Assembly: GCA_040772005.1 (NCBI GenBank)
Contig: JAXGYZ010000002.1
Location: 248,001-312,000 of the forward strand
Direction of reading: 5' to 3'
Length of the DNA: 64,000 nt
Source of the DNA: MWBF01 sp040772005
Lineage (GTDB): Bacteria; Chloroflexota; Anaerolineae; CG2-30-64-16
A program made the position numbers and the translations under genes. Under the pieces are notes generated by a model, which did no database searches, was not told the DNA's origin, and saw only the letters and a program-made list of their open reading frames with translations. Position 1 is the first letter of the stretch, and each line of letters opens with the position of its first letter. Below are positions 36,979-44,671 of this stretch, piece by piece.

Positions 36979-38295
36979 TTACGCAAACTGCGGCAGGTCC
37001 TTGCGGTGCGCCTGGAGCAGCGCGTCGGCCAGCTTACCCGCGGTGGCAGTATCGCTCACACAGCCGTCCATCAGCAGCGCCTCCACGAACAGTTTTCTGT
37101 CTCCGCGCAGCGCGGCCTCCACCGTGAGCTCCTGCCCCGCGATCTTGCGCACCAGGGGCACGGCCAGCGCATCGGGGAAGTCGGGCACGTTCAGCGCGCG
37201 GATGCCTCGGCCGGTCGCGGTTGCGGTGACCTCCAGGATGGCGTCCGCCGGCAGGTTAGGCACCATCCCTCGGTTGGGCAGGTTGGCGGTGAAGAACGGG
37301 CGGGTGTCGCCCGCCATGCCGGCAAGGATTTCGAGCAGTTGGCTGTGCTCGCCCGCGTCCCGGTCGAACACGCGGCCGTCGAGCGGCGCATCGCCGAGCG
37401 CCTGCACCCGCATCGATTCGTAGATCTTGTCGCCCCAGGCAATCGTGCCCTCGAATGAGAAGGCGTCCACGCCGAGCGTCTTGCCGTAGTACGCGCCGCC
37501 GGGGAAACGCTCAGGGAAGAACTCGGTGACGTGCCGGTCGTTCACCGCCGGGTACGCACCGTAGGCCTCGAACAGCGACCAAGAGAAGGGATTGTGCTCG
37601 CGCGCCGCCTGTGTGACCGGGTGGCTTGCGTCGGCCAGCCGCGCCCGGATGAGCGGCCATGCGTCCTCCCCGTTCCAGCGCAGGTCGTAGACCCATGTGA
37701 AATGGTTGACGCCCGCGGCCAGGCACGTGACCTCGTCGCGCGGCGCGCCGATGAAGTCGGCCAGCTCCGCACAGACGTGGTACACGCCAATGCACAGCCC
37801 GACCACCGGCACGCCCGTCGCCTTGCGCACGGCCCGGCAGATGACCGACATGGGGTTGGCGTAGTTGATGAAGTGCGCATGGGGGCAGAGCCGCGCGACG
37901 TCCGCCGCGATGCCCAGCATGGCGGGCACGAGCCGCAGGCCGCGCGAGATGCCGCCGGCCATGATGGTGTCGCCGACGGGCTGGTACACGCCGAACTGCC
38001 GGGGGATGAACACGTCGCTCTCCCACCCGCGGCGGCCGCCGACGCCGATCGTCGTGACCACCACGTCGCTGCCCGGCAGCACGTCGCGGCGGTCCGTGGA
38101 GGCGGTGATGGTGATGTCGGCCTCGCGTGCGGCGGCCATCTTGCGGCTCAGCCCCTCGGCCACGGCCAGCGCAGCGGGGTCGATGTCCACCAGGCCGAGC
38201 TGCCACGGCCGGCGGGAGAGGATCATGTCCGCGACGAGTCCCTGGGTAAACATGGCGCTGCCCGCGCCGATGATGGTGAGTTTCTGGGCTGGCAT
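36979..38295 (-). CDS. Glycoside hydrolase family 4 (alpha-glucosidase/galactosidase type)
   Basis: GH4 enzymes cleave glycosides by NAD-dependent redox chemistry with Mn2+. The 438-residue protein has the Rossmann start 'KLTIIGAGSAMFTQGLVADM', 'VVVTTIGVGGRRGWESDVFI', and the metal-binding pair Cys in 'VVGLCIGVYHVC' and His in 'GVNHFTWVYDLRW'. 'HFINYANPMSVICRAV' carries the conserved N-P. The C-terminus is 'VEALLMDGCVSD', a usual GH4 ending segment. The sugar cannot be specified. AAAGGACACCCC precedes the ATG. It lies close to GH130 and the sulfatase, pointing to a glycan-use locus, though the genes are not in one operon. Confidence 0.93.
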   Translation of the reverse strand: MPAQKLTIIGAGSAMFTQGLVADMILSRRPWQLGLVDIDPAALAVAEGLSRKMAAAREADITITASTDRRDVLPGSDVVVTTIGVGGRRGWESDVFIPRQFGVYQPVGDTIMAGGISRGLRLVPAMLGIAADVARLCPHAHFINYANPMSVICRAVRKATGVPVVGLCIGVYHVCAELADFIGAPRDEVTCLAAGVNHFTWVYDLRWNGEDAWPLIRARLADASHPVTQAAREHNPFSWSLFEAYGAYPAVNDRHVTEFFPERFPGGAYYGKTLGVDAFSFEGTIAWGDKIYESMRVQALGDAPLDGRVFDRDAGEHSQLLEILAGMAGDTRPFFTANLPNRGMVPNLPADAILEVTATATGRGIRALNVPDFPDALAVPLVRKIAGQELTVEAALRGDRKLFVEALLMDGCVSDTATAGKLADALLQAHRKDLPQFA

Positions 38296-38307
38296 GGGGT
38301 GTCCTTT

Positions 38308-38407
38308 GTGATAAGTGACGAGTAAGGAGTAAAAAGTAACGAGTAATCAAAGTTACTCATTACTTCTTAATCGTTTCCTCGTGTGCTTGGCGTCTTTGCG
38401 GTTCAGA
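38308..38407. repeat. Family G copy 2 followed by a family E arm
   Basis: GATAAGTGACGAGTAAGGAG and GAGTAATCAAAGTTACTCAT form a short GAGTAA-type palindrome (38308-38374). GTGCTTGGCGTCTTTGCGG (38386-38404) is a lone arm of family E, and its last bases touch the queA stop. Confidence 0.7.
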
Positions 38408-39530
38408 TTATCAGCGTCGCGTCGCCGAAGCTGTAGAAGCGGTAGCGCTCGCGGATGGCCTCGGCATAGGCGCGGTCGATCAGTTCCTTGCCCGCGAACG
38501 CGCTGACCAGCATCAGCAGGGTCGAACGCGGCAGGTGGAAGTTGGTGAGCATCGCGTCCACCGCGCGGAAGCGGTGGCCGGGGGTGATGTAAAGGTCGGT
38601 CTCACCGGTGAACGCGGCCACGGTCTGCCAGCCGCACACGGCCCCCTCCGGGATCTCGTCGCAGGGTTTGTAACCGAGCGCGATCTTGGCCGCGCTCTCC
38701 AGCGTCCGCACGACGGTCGTGCCGATGGCAATCACCCGCCCGCCGGACAGCCGCGTTGCGTTGACCGCGCGTGCAGTCTCCGCGCTCAGCGAGGCCCACT
38801 CGCGATGGATATGGTGTTCTTCGATGTCCTCCGCCTGCACCGGGCGGAAGGTGTCCAGCCCGATGTGCAGCGTGACGAACGCCAAATTGACGCCCCGCTC
38901 GCGCAGCGCCACCAGCAGCTCCGGCGTGAAATGGAGCCCCGCTGTGGAGGAGGCGACCGAGCCCTCGATGCGGCTGTACACGGTCTGGTAGCGTTCCGGG
39001 TCGGCCAGCGGGGTGTGGATGTACGGCGGCAGCGGCGTCTCGCCCACGTCCCACAGCCACTCGCTGGCGGGCGGGTCGAACGCGACGATGCGGCTGCCCG
39101 TCTCGGTCTCGCTGATGATGGTGGCAGCTATCTCAGGGCCGCCGTCGCGATGTAGCACTATTACGCGGACGCCCGGCCGCAGGCCCTTCCCGCCGACGAG
39201 GCATTCCCAGGTCTCGCCCCTCACCCCCGGCCCCTCTCCCCAACTGCCAGTTGGGGAGAGGGGTGAAGGGGTGAGGGGTCGCAGCAGGAATAGCTCGACC
39301 GCGCCGCCGGTGGACTTCGTGCCGTGCAGCCGCGCGGGGATGACCCGGCTGTCGTTGCCGACCAGCAGGTCGCCGGGCCGCAGGTACTCCACGACATCGC
39401 GGAACAGCCGGTGTTCCAGCGCGCCGGTGGCGCGGTGGATAACGAGCAGCCGCGACGCGTCGCGCGGCTCGACCGGCGTCTGCGCGATCAGCTCCGGCGG
39501 CAGATGATAATCAAACTCGCTCGTCTTCAT
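38403..39530 (-). CDS. queA: S-adenosylmethionine:tRNA ribosyltransferase-isomerase QueA, with an in-frame repeat
   Basis: QueA makes epoxyqueuosine in tRNA from preQ1 and SAM. The 375-residue protein starts 'MKTSEFDYHLPPELIAQTPV'. It has 'GDLLVGNDSRVIPARLHGTK', 'ASSTAGLHFTPELL', 'VTLHIGLDTFRPVQAEDIEE', and 'FHLPRSTLLMLVSAF', all QueA signatures. It is longer than the usual ~340 residues because a family-J repeat (39219-39283) is read in frame between 'FLLRPL' and 'GETWECLVG', adding a Pro/Gly-rich loop. The start lacks a good SD. It follows ruvB on the same strand; queA-ruvB linkage is common. Confidence 0.96.
   Translation of the reverse strand: MKTSEFDYHLPPELIAQTPVEPRDASRLLVIHRATGALEHRLFRDVVEYLRPGDLLVGNDSRVIPARLHGTKSTGGAVELFLLRPLTPSPLSPTGSWGEGPGVRGETWECLVGGKGLRPGVRVIVLHRDGGPEIAATIISETETGSRIVAFDPPASEWLWDVGETPLPPYIHTPLADPERYQTVYSRIEGSVASSTAGLHFTPELLVALRERGVNLAFVTLHIGLDTFRPVQAEDIEEHHIHREWASLSAETARAVNATRLSGGRVIAIGTTVVRTLESAAKIALGYKPCDEIPEGAVCGWQTVAAFTGETDLYITPGHRFRAVDAMLTNFHLPRSTLLMLVSAFAGKELIDRAYAEAIRERYRFYSFGDATLII
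39219..39283. repeat. Family J copy 2 inside queA
   Basis: CTCACCCCCGGCCCCTCTCC and GGGGAGAGGGGTGAAGGGGT flank the small palindrome CAACTGCCAGTTG. It is translated in frame in queA as a Pro/Gly/Ser-rich loop of about 20 residues. Confidence 0.85.
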
Positions 39531-39543
39531 GGTTCATTGTGAC

Positions 39544-39692
39544 GAATAGAACGCTGATGACGCTGATTAGACTGATTTTCGCTGATTCTTTTTCGTTATT
39601 GACCGTCACGCACTTCTGTGAAAGCTCAATGACCGCAGAAAAAAAGCAAATCAGCGTCGATCAGTTCAATCAGCGTCATCAGCGTTCTATTC
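39544..39692. repeat. Inverted repeat, family D copy 4
   Basis: GAATAGAACGCTGATGACGC (left) and GCGTCATCAGCGTTCTATTC (right, ending 39692) enclose about 110 bases with inner GCTGATT/AATCAGC pairs. The right end abuts the ruvB stop codon exactly. Confidence 0.85.
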
Positions 39693-40727
39693 CTACTTCC
39701 CCTCTTGGAATAGCCCCGGTTGCTCTGCTGACTCCGGGTACGGCTCACCCAGGTGCTCGTACGCGCGGCGGGTGGCGACACGGCCGCGCGGGGTGCGGTC
39801 GAGGAAGCCGAGCTGTAGCAGGTACGGCTCCACCACATCCATGATAGTGTCCGGCTCCTCCGACAGGGACGCCGCGATGGTCTCCAGCCCGACCGGCCCG
39901 CCCCGGAAGTCCCGGATGATGCGGCCGATGACCTGCCGGTCCAGGCTGTCGAGCCCCAGCTCGTCGATCTCCAGCAGGGCGAGCGCCTCGTGCGCCATCT
40001 GCTGGTTGATGACGCCGTCCGACCGGACCTGCGCATAGTCTCGCACCCGGCGCAGCAGGCGCAGCGCGACGCGCGGCGTGCCCCGGCCGCGCCGCGCGAC
40101 CTCCGCCACCCCGTCCGGCGTGATGGGCGCCTGCAGCAGGCGCGCCGCCCGGCTGACGATGGCTTCCATCGCGTCCAGTTCGTAGAAATCGAAGCGGTAG
40201 ACCGCGCCGAAGCGGGCGCGCAGCGGGGCCGTCATCAGCGCCAGGCGGGTCGTCGCGCCGATGAGTGTGAAACGGGGCAGCTTGAGCCGGATGTTGCGCG
40301 CGCTCGGCCCCTTGCCGATTACGATATCGAGCGCGAAGTCCTCCATCGCCGGGTAGAGCACCTCTTCGACCGCACGGCCTAGCCGGTGCACCTCGTCGAT
40401 GAACAGGATGTCGCCCGCGCGCAGGTTGGTGAGGATGGCCGCCAGGTCGCCCGCCCGCTCGATCGCCGGGCCGGCCGTGACCTTGAGCCCCACGCCCATC
40501 TCGTTGCTGAGGGCATGAGCGAGCGTCGTTTTGCCGAGTCCGGGCGGGCCGTAGAACAGCACGTGGTCCAGCGGCTCCTTGCGGGCGCGCGCGGCGTCGA
40601 TCAGGATCCTGAGGTTCTCCCGCAGGCGATCCTGGCCCAACATCTCGTCGAGCGTGCGTGGCCGCAGCGCCGCGTCCACGACCACTTCTTCCGGCCGCCC
40701 CTGGGGTGAAATTGCGCGTTCGGTCAT
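39693..40727 (-). CDS. ruvB: Holliday junction branch-migration helicase RuvB
   Basis: RuvB is the hexameric AAA+ motor that, with RuvA, moves Holliday junctions. The 344-residue protein starts at ATG 40727. It has 'RPRTLDEMLGQDRLRENLRI', Walker A 'GPPGLGKTTLAHAL', Walker B 'DILFIDEVHRL', sensor-1 'TLIGATTR', the arginine-finger region 'PLRARFG', and the C-terminal winged helix ending '...LGFLDRTPRGRVATRRAYEH'. A TATAAT (minus strand) about 40 bases upstream may be its -10. The TAG stop directly adjoins a family-D repeat. ruvA and ruvC are not in the window. Confidence 0.97.
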   Translation of the reverse strand: MTERAISPQGRPEEVVVDAALRPRTLDEMLGQDRLRENLRILIDAARARKEPLDHVLFYGPPGLGKTTLAHALSNEMGVGLKVTAGPAIERAGDLAAILTNLRAGDILFIDEVHRLGRAVEEVLYPAMEDFALDIVIGKGPSARNIRLKLPRFTLIGATTRLALMTAPLRARFGAVYRFDFYELDAMEAIVSRAARLLQAPITPDGVAEVARRGRGTPRVALRLLRRVRDYAQVRSDGVINQQMAHEALALLEIDELGLDSLDRQVIGRIIRDFRGGPVGLETIAASLSEEPDTIMDVVEPYLLQLGFLDRTPRGRVATRRAYEHLGEPYPESAEQPGLFQEGK

Positions 40728-40822
40728 ACCCAACCTGCTTAGAATAAATGTGCGTATCCCCGCTATTATAGCAGAGAGACACAGATTATCATAGAGCCGC
40801 TGACCGAGGGGCGCGTTGCATA

Positions 40823-40973
40823 CTGGGGGCGAACGCGGCCATCGCGCATACGCGAATGGCGCTGCGGCGCTGGGCACGGATACACGAATATCCCGCCGCG
40901 GCGCACACGATTCGCGTATTCGTGGCGCGCCAGCGCATTCGTTTATCCGTGATGGCCGCGCCCCCAACGTGAA
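40823..40973. repeat. Long imperfect inverted repeat (GGGGGCG...CGCGGCCATC)
   Basis: GGGGGCGAACGCGGCCATC at the left is answered by GATGGCCGCGCCCCC at the right; inner segments GCGAATGGCGCTG/CAGCGCATTCG and ACGAATA/TATTCG also pair. It occupies the 333-bp gene-free stretch between ruvB and the PIN remnant. Nothing else is seen there. Confidence 0.65.
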
Positions 40974-41060
40974 ACGCACCCTGACCGAGCGAAACGAGGC
41001 TTCTTCTGCCATGCTGTGGCGAACCAGGAGAGGCACGAAAGGTTGAATTCGGGTGGAGAC

Positions 41061-41410
41061 TTACCGGGCAAATCGTCCGAGAAAGTCGATGGGGCGAACA
41101 ATATCAACATTCTGATAACGAGCGAGGGAGAGCAGATGGTGGTCACTCGAGACGAGCACCGAGGCCTTCCCATCCAGAGCACACTCGATGAATTTGTCAT
41201 CGTCAGGATCATCAGGGACAAAGCGCCCTGTCTGGCTGATGACTATCCGTTGGAAACGCGCTTGTAATCACTCAAAACAGAAGCCAGCCGGTCTTCCGAG
41301 AAGCCGAAAGGGTCTCGCAGCTTCTCGGATAACTCGGCCAGCATTTCGAGGCAGTAGACAGTCTGAACGACGCCGGCGCGCGCGAGCAGCAGGCAGCGGT
41401 AGGGCGCGCC
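41061..41410 (-). pseudogene. Decayed PIN-domain toxin gene (5'-truncated, frameshifted)
   Basis: Read on the minus strand from 41410, one frame gives 'GAPYRCLLLARAGVVQTVYC' then 'LEMLAELSEKLRDPFGFSED' and 'RLASVLSDYKRVS', and stops. A second frame from about 41265 continues 'IVISQTGRFVPDDPDDDKFI', 'ECALDGKASVLVSSDHHLLS' and 'VDIVRPIDFLGRFAR' to a stop at 41061. Joined, these match the body of a PIN-domain ribonuclease toxin (PIN family, COG1569 type), with the acidic cluster D-D-x-D-D-D-K-F and 'SSDHHLL'. The N-terminal 'DTN' segment is absent and a frameshift lies near 41265-41275. So it is a pseudogene joined directly to the sigma-factor gene. Confidence 0.75.
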
Positions 41411-41910
41411 GCGCCTTCGGTCAGGTTCAACGCCTCTGCCACCTCGGCTATCTTGAAGCCGTAGTGTGCGTAGAGCAGCAGGGCTGCGCGCTGGTCGGGC
41501 GACAGGGAGGCCAGCGCGACCTCAACCTGCGCCTGGCGGCTCACGGCTTCGGTGGGATCGGGTGCGTGCGTCCGCGCCTCGTGCCACTCCCACGGCAGCC
41601 AGGCGAAGCGCCGCTGGCGCTTGAGCGCATTCAGGGCCAGGTTCGTGGCGACACGGTAAAACCATGCACGCGGGTTATGTAGTCTGGCCAGTTGGTCGCG
41701 GTGGCGGTACGCCTGGACGAACGTCTCCTGGGCCAGGTCCTGTGCCCACTCGCGGTCGTGGACCATGCGCACGAGATAGGCGAACACTTCGACATGATGT
41801 CGCTCGAACAGGTGCGCGGCCAGTGACTCGCCATCCGCTGCGACGGCAGGCGCAGGGACTATGGCTGTGTCCAGCATAGAAGCTCCCTCTTCCTGGGTGC
41901 TATTCGACAT
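41272..41910 (-). pseudogene. ECF sigma factor truncated in region 4 (chimeric end)
   Basis: The 212-residue frame starts as an ECF sigma factor. Region 2 is 'VFAYLVRMVHDREWAQDLAQ' and 'ETFVQAYRHRDQLARLHNPR' then 'AWFYRVATNLALNALKRQRR'; region 4 begins 'LASLSPDQRAALLLYAHYGF' and 'KIAEVAEALNLTEGA'. At that point (about 41410) the expected recognition helix is missing. The sequence switches to a PIN-toxin gene in another frame, so the last ~50 residues ('ARPTAACCSRAPAS...') are out-of-frame translation. Without the region 4 recognition helix it should not bind a -35. It may still produce a protein, so it could also be called a truncated CDS. It is divergent from the DksA-like gene. Confidence 0.75.
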
Positions 41911-42005
41911 ATTGTTCCTTTGCGGTGATTCGTTGCAACGCCTCTGACTGATATGACAATCCTGAGACGCATTTAATCACGGAAGTGTTGCGCTGGGCGA
42001 GCGAA

Positions 42006-42034
42006 TTGACGAAGCTGACATTATGTGTTATAAA
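42006..42034 (+). promoter_or_regulatory. Strong sigma-70-type promoter of the TraR/DksA gene
   Basis: TTGACG (42006-42011), 17-base spacer, TATAAA (42029-42034). The leader to the ATG at 42108 is about 67 bases. Confidence 0.7.
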
Positions 42035-42107
42035 TCACCCGCCTTTTTTCGGGCGGAGTACAGCGCGCCAGCCGGTGAGTGTGCAGCGGCGCGGACAAGG
42101 AGGCAGT

Positions 42108-42494
42108 ATGCCGACACGACAACAAATCGCGCTGCGCGAGAAGCGCAAGCTGCTCGAGGAGCAGACGCGCATCAGCGGCGAACTGGAACGACTGCGTGAA
42201 GCCCTCAAGATCGAGGTCGATGTGGACGCAGAGGAAGGCGATCCTGATCTCATCGAGCGCGAGAAGAACGTTGCGCTTGTCAGCCAGTTGGAGGCCCGGC
42301 TTGCGCGCGTGCAGGCTGCCTTGCGCTCCATCGAAAAGGGCAAGTATGGCATCTGCGAACGCTGCAACAAGGAAATCCCGACCGAGCGGCTGGAGGTCAG
42401 GCCGGACGCGACCCTGTGCGTCACCTGCCAGGCCGAGGTCGAGAAGCTCATCAAGCGCGGGCTAATGGCACGTAACCAGCAGGAAATCCAATAG
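42108..42494 (+). CDS. TraR/DksA-type zinc-finger regulator
   Basis: The 128-residue protein has an N-terminal coiled coil ('LREKRKLLEEQTRISGELER' to about residue 75) and a C-terminal C4 zinc finger 'GICERCNKEIP' ... 'LCVTCQ' (C-x2-C ... C-x2-C). DksA-type proteins reach into the RNA polymerase secondary channel or act as RNA-polymerase-linked regulators. The coiled-coil tip lacks an obvious D-x-x-D-A motif, so it may not be a true DksA. AAGGAGG precedes the ATG at 42108. It has its own strong promoter; a terminator-like palindrome follows, before upp. Confidence 0.9.
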   Translation: MPTRQQIALREKRKLLEEQTRISGELERLREALKIEVDVDAEEGDPDLIEREKNVALVSQLEARLARVQAALRSIEKGKYGICERCNKEIPTERLEVRPDATLCVTCQAEVEKLIKRGLMARNQQEIQ

Positions 42495-42518
42495 GAGATG
42501 CGGGCCGTGGAATACGTG

Positions 42519-42551
42519 AGAAAACGGGTTTCTGTAAGAAACCCGTTTTCT
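42519..42551. terminator. Perfect 15-bp palindrome, family I copy 2; likely terminator
   Basis: AGAAAACGGGTTTCT-GTA-AGAAACCCGTTTTCT, followed by GTTTAAC. It lies between the TraR/DksA-like stop and the upp SD. It belongs to the same repeat family as 20672-20724. Confidence 0.7.
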
Positions 42552-42569
42552 GTTTAACAAGGAGGAGCC

Positions 42570-43202
42570 ATGCCAACCGACAATCTCTTCGTCTCAAACC
42601 ATCCTTTGATCCAGCACAAGCTGTCCATCCTGCGCGACAAGCGCACGGAGTCCAAAAAGTTCCGGGAGCTGATTCGCGAAATTTCCATTCTCCTGGCCTA
42701 TGAAGCGACCTCCGACCTGGGCACGACTTCGATCGATATCGAGACGCCGATGGGCACGGCACACTGCGGTCAGCTTACCGAGACCATCGGGCTGGTGCCG
42801 ATCCTGCGGGCCGGGCTGGGCATGGTCGAGGGCATCTGGGAGATGATGCCGGGCGCGGAAGTCTGGCACATCGGCCTGTTCCGCGATGAGCGCACCCTGC
42901 GGCCGGTGCAGTATTACAACAAGCTCCCTATCGCGCCGACCGTGCAGGTGTGCCTGATCCTCGACCCGATGCTGGCGACGGGCGGCTCCGCAGTCGCGAC
43001 GACGGACATCCTCAAAAAGTGGGGCGCGCAGCGGGTCAAGTATGTGGGCATCATCGGCGCGCCGGAGGGCGTAGCCCGGCTGCACGAGGCGCACCCCGAC
43101 GTGCCGATTCACCTGGCTGCGCTCGACGAGCGGCTGAACGAGGTGGGCTACATCGTGCCGGGCCTGGGCGATGCGGGCGACCGGCAGTTTGGGACTGGCT
43201 GA
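42570..43202 (+). CDS. upp: Uracil phosphoribosyltransferase
   Basis: Upp converts uracil and PRPP to UMP in pyrimidine salvage. The 210-residue protein has 'NHPLIQHKLSILRDKRTESK' at the N-terminus, 'VPILRAGLGMVEGIWEMMPG', the PRPP loop 'LILDPMLATGGSAVATTDIL' and the uracil-binding C-terminal 'GYIVPGLGDAGDRQFGTG'. All are complete and standard. AAGGAGGAG precedes the ATG. The dCMP deaminase start follows the stop by one base, so the two pyrimidine genes form an operon. Confidence 0.97.
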   Translation: MPTDNLFVSNHPLIQHKLSILRDKRTESKKFRELIREISILLAYEATSDLGTTSIDIETPMGTAHCGQLTETIGLVPILRAGLGMVEGIWEMMPGAEVWHIGLFRDERTLRPVQYYNKLPIAPTVQVCLILDPMLATGGSAVATTDILKKWGAQRVKYVGIIGAPEGVARLHEAHPDVPIHLAALDERLNEVGYIVPGLGDAGDRQFGTG

Positions 43203-43203
43203 G

Positions 43204-43671
43204 ATGTCACACAACTCCCGCCCCTCGTGGGACGACTATTTCATGAGCATCACGTTTCAGGTCGCGCTGCGCAGCACGTGCGACCGTGCGCACGTCGGCG
43301 CGACCATCGTCAAGGACCGGCGCATCCTGACCACCGGCTATAACGGCGCGCCTGCGGGCCTGCCGCACTGTGACGAGATCGGCCATCTGATGATCGCCGG
43401 CCACTGCGTGCGTACGCTCCACGCGGAGCAAAATGCCATCATCCAGGCGGCCTACCACGGCGTCAGCGTCGCGGGCGGCACGATCTACGTCACCCACCAG
43501 CCGTGCCTGACCTGCGCCAAGATGATCATCAATGCGGGCATCAAGCGGGTCGTTTATGCCGGGCACTATCCCGACGAAAATGCGGTCGCCTTCCTGACCG
43601 ATGCGGGTGTCACGCTGGATTACCTTGCGCGGCCCACAGTGCTGCGCGACGAAGATAACGAAGCGTTGTGA
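43204..43671 (+). CDS. dCMP deaminase (ComEB-type)
   Basis: The 155-residue zinc enzyme deaminates dCMP to dUMP. It begins 'MSHNSRPSWDDYFMSITFQV' and contains 'GATIVKDRRILTTGYNGAPA', the zinc/catalytic 'RTLHAEQNAI' (H-A-E) and 'THQPCLTCAKMIINAGI' (P-C-x-x-C). The next motif 'VVYAGHYPDENAVAFL' fits the family. The start ATG 43204 is two bases past the upp stop, so it is translated from the same message. Together they serve pyrimidine salvage and dTMP supply. Confidence 0.95.
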   Translation: MSHNSRPSWDDYFMSITFQVALRSTCDRAHVGATIVKDRRILTTGYNGAPAGLPHCDEIGHLMIAGHCVRTLHAEQNAIIQAAYHGVSVAGGTIYVTHQPCLTCAKMIINAGIKRVVYAGHYPDENAVAFLTDAGVTLDYLARPTVLRDEDNEAL

Positions 43672-43772
43672 ACCGCGAAGACGCAAAGTGCGCGAAGTAG
43701 GGGCGAGGTCACCTCGCCCCTACCATAACGGATTCTGTTAGACACTCTTCGCGCCTTTGCGGTTCAAACCAA
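43671..43772. repeat. Family E repeat with another palindrome nested in it
   Basis: TGAACCGCGAAGACGCAAAG and TTCGCGCCTTTGCGGTTCA are the outer family-E arms. Inside is a separate perfect 13-bp palindrome GTAGGGGCGAGGT-C-ACCTCGCCCCTAC (43697-43723), of a different repeat family. The left arm overlaps the dCMP deaminase stop. Confidence 0.85.
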
Positions 43773-43784
43773 ACCGAGGTATCG

Positions 43785-44597
43785 ATGAATCTATCCACCC
43801 TGACGCGGCGCGGCTGGCGCCGTGCGCTGCGGTCCGCCGGCGCAGTCGCGCTGGTCCTGGCGCTCCTGTTCCTGGCCGGCTGCGCGACCGGCGCGCCGGC
43901 CGCGACCAGCACGCCGACCAAGACGCTGATGCCGACCTTCACCCCGGCGCCGCCGACGGCCACGGCCACGGAAGTGCCGCCCACCGCCACCGCGACGGAG
44001 GTCCCGCCGACGGCCACAGACGTGCCGACCGAGGCGCCCACCGCGACCCCGGAACCGCCCACGGCTGGGTCGCCAACGGCGACACCTGAGCCGCCGACCG
44101 CCACCCCGCAGCCCGCCGCCGCGCAGCCAACTGCCCGGCCCGTCCAGCCGACCGCGCCGCCTGTGCCCACCGCGCCGCCCGCGGCTGCGGACCCCTGCGC
44201 GAACATCGGCGGCGATGGCTGCAAGTGGCGCGTCACCGGCGGACCGGCCACCGCGGAGAACGGCGGCCTGGACCTGAAGCTGCAACTGTTCTTTATCCAC
44301 AGCGGCGTGGACGGCGGCCAGCCCCAGGGCAGCTACTTCGTGGTGGTCGAGAAGGACGGCGTGCGCCTGCCCATCCCGGACAGCGTGCGCAGCATTGCGC
44401 TGAGTGCCAGCGAGGGCTCGCTGGGCCGCTATAATTACGAGTACTCGCTCGGGGTGGATAAGCTGCCGGGCAACACGGTGGCGGGCAACTACACGCTGTG
44501 GGTGCTGGACGGCAACGGCGAGCGCGACAGCCGCAACGTCACCTTCAGCATCGGCAGCGCTCAGGGCCTGCTCTGGATTCAGTTCGACCAGGGATGA
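43785..44597 (+). CDS. Pro/Thr-rich lipoprotein
   Basis: The 270-residue protein has a lipoprotein signal peptide: positively charged 'RRGWRRALRS', a hydrophobic core, and lipobox 'FLAGC'. A ~90-residue spacer of PTAT/PPTA-like repeats follows, typical of Chloroflexota exported proteins, and then a ~130-residue globular domain starting 'CANIGGDGCKWRVTGGPATA' with an Ig-like beta pattern ('NYTLWVLDGNGERDSRNVTF'). It would be anchored on the outer face of the membrane, held away by the spacer. The function of the domain is unknown. GAGGTATCG precedes the ATG. Confidence 0.8.
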   Translation: MNLSTLTRRGWRRALRSAGAVALVLALLFLAGCATGAPAATSTPTKTLMPTFTPAPPTATATEVPPTATATEVPPTATDVPTEAPTATPEPPTAGSPTATPEPPTATPQPAAAQPTARPVQPTAPPVPTAPPAAADPCANIGGDGCKWRVTGGPATAENGGLDLKLQLFFIHSGVDGGQPQGSYFVVVEKDGVRLPIPDSVRSIALSASEGSLGRYNYEYSLGVDKLPGNTVAGNYTLWVLDGNGERDSRNVTFSIGSAQGLLWIQFDQG

Positions 44598-44599
44598 GG

Positions 44600-44660
44600 A
44601 TATCTCCCCCTCTCCTGAGAAACATGGAATGTTTCTCAGGAGAGGGGGCCGGGGGGTGAG
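44600..44660. repeat. Family J copy 3
   Basis: CCCCCTCTCCTGAGAAACAT and ATGTTTCTCAGGAGAGGGGG form near-perfect 18-20-bp arms, followed by CCGGGGGGTGAGG. It sits between the lipoprotein stop and the GH1 start and could terminate transcription. Confidence 0.85.
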
Positions 44661-44671
44661 GTAGGCAGATC

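Noticed and set aside
40816..41046. Short open frames between ruvB and the PIN remnant
   Set aside because: They run through a long imperfect inverted repeat and show no SD or protein features.
43785..44300. Gly/Arg/Val-rich frames antisense to the lipoprotein's Pro/Thr spacer
   Set aside because: Mirror of the low-complexity spacer; no independent start signals.
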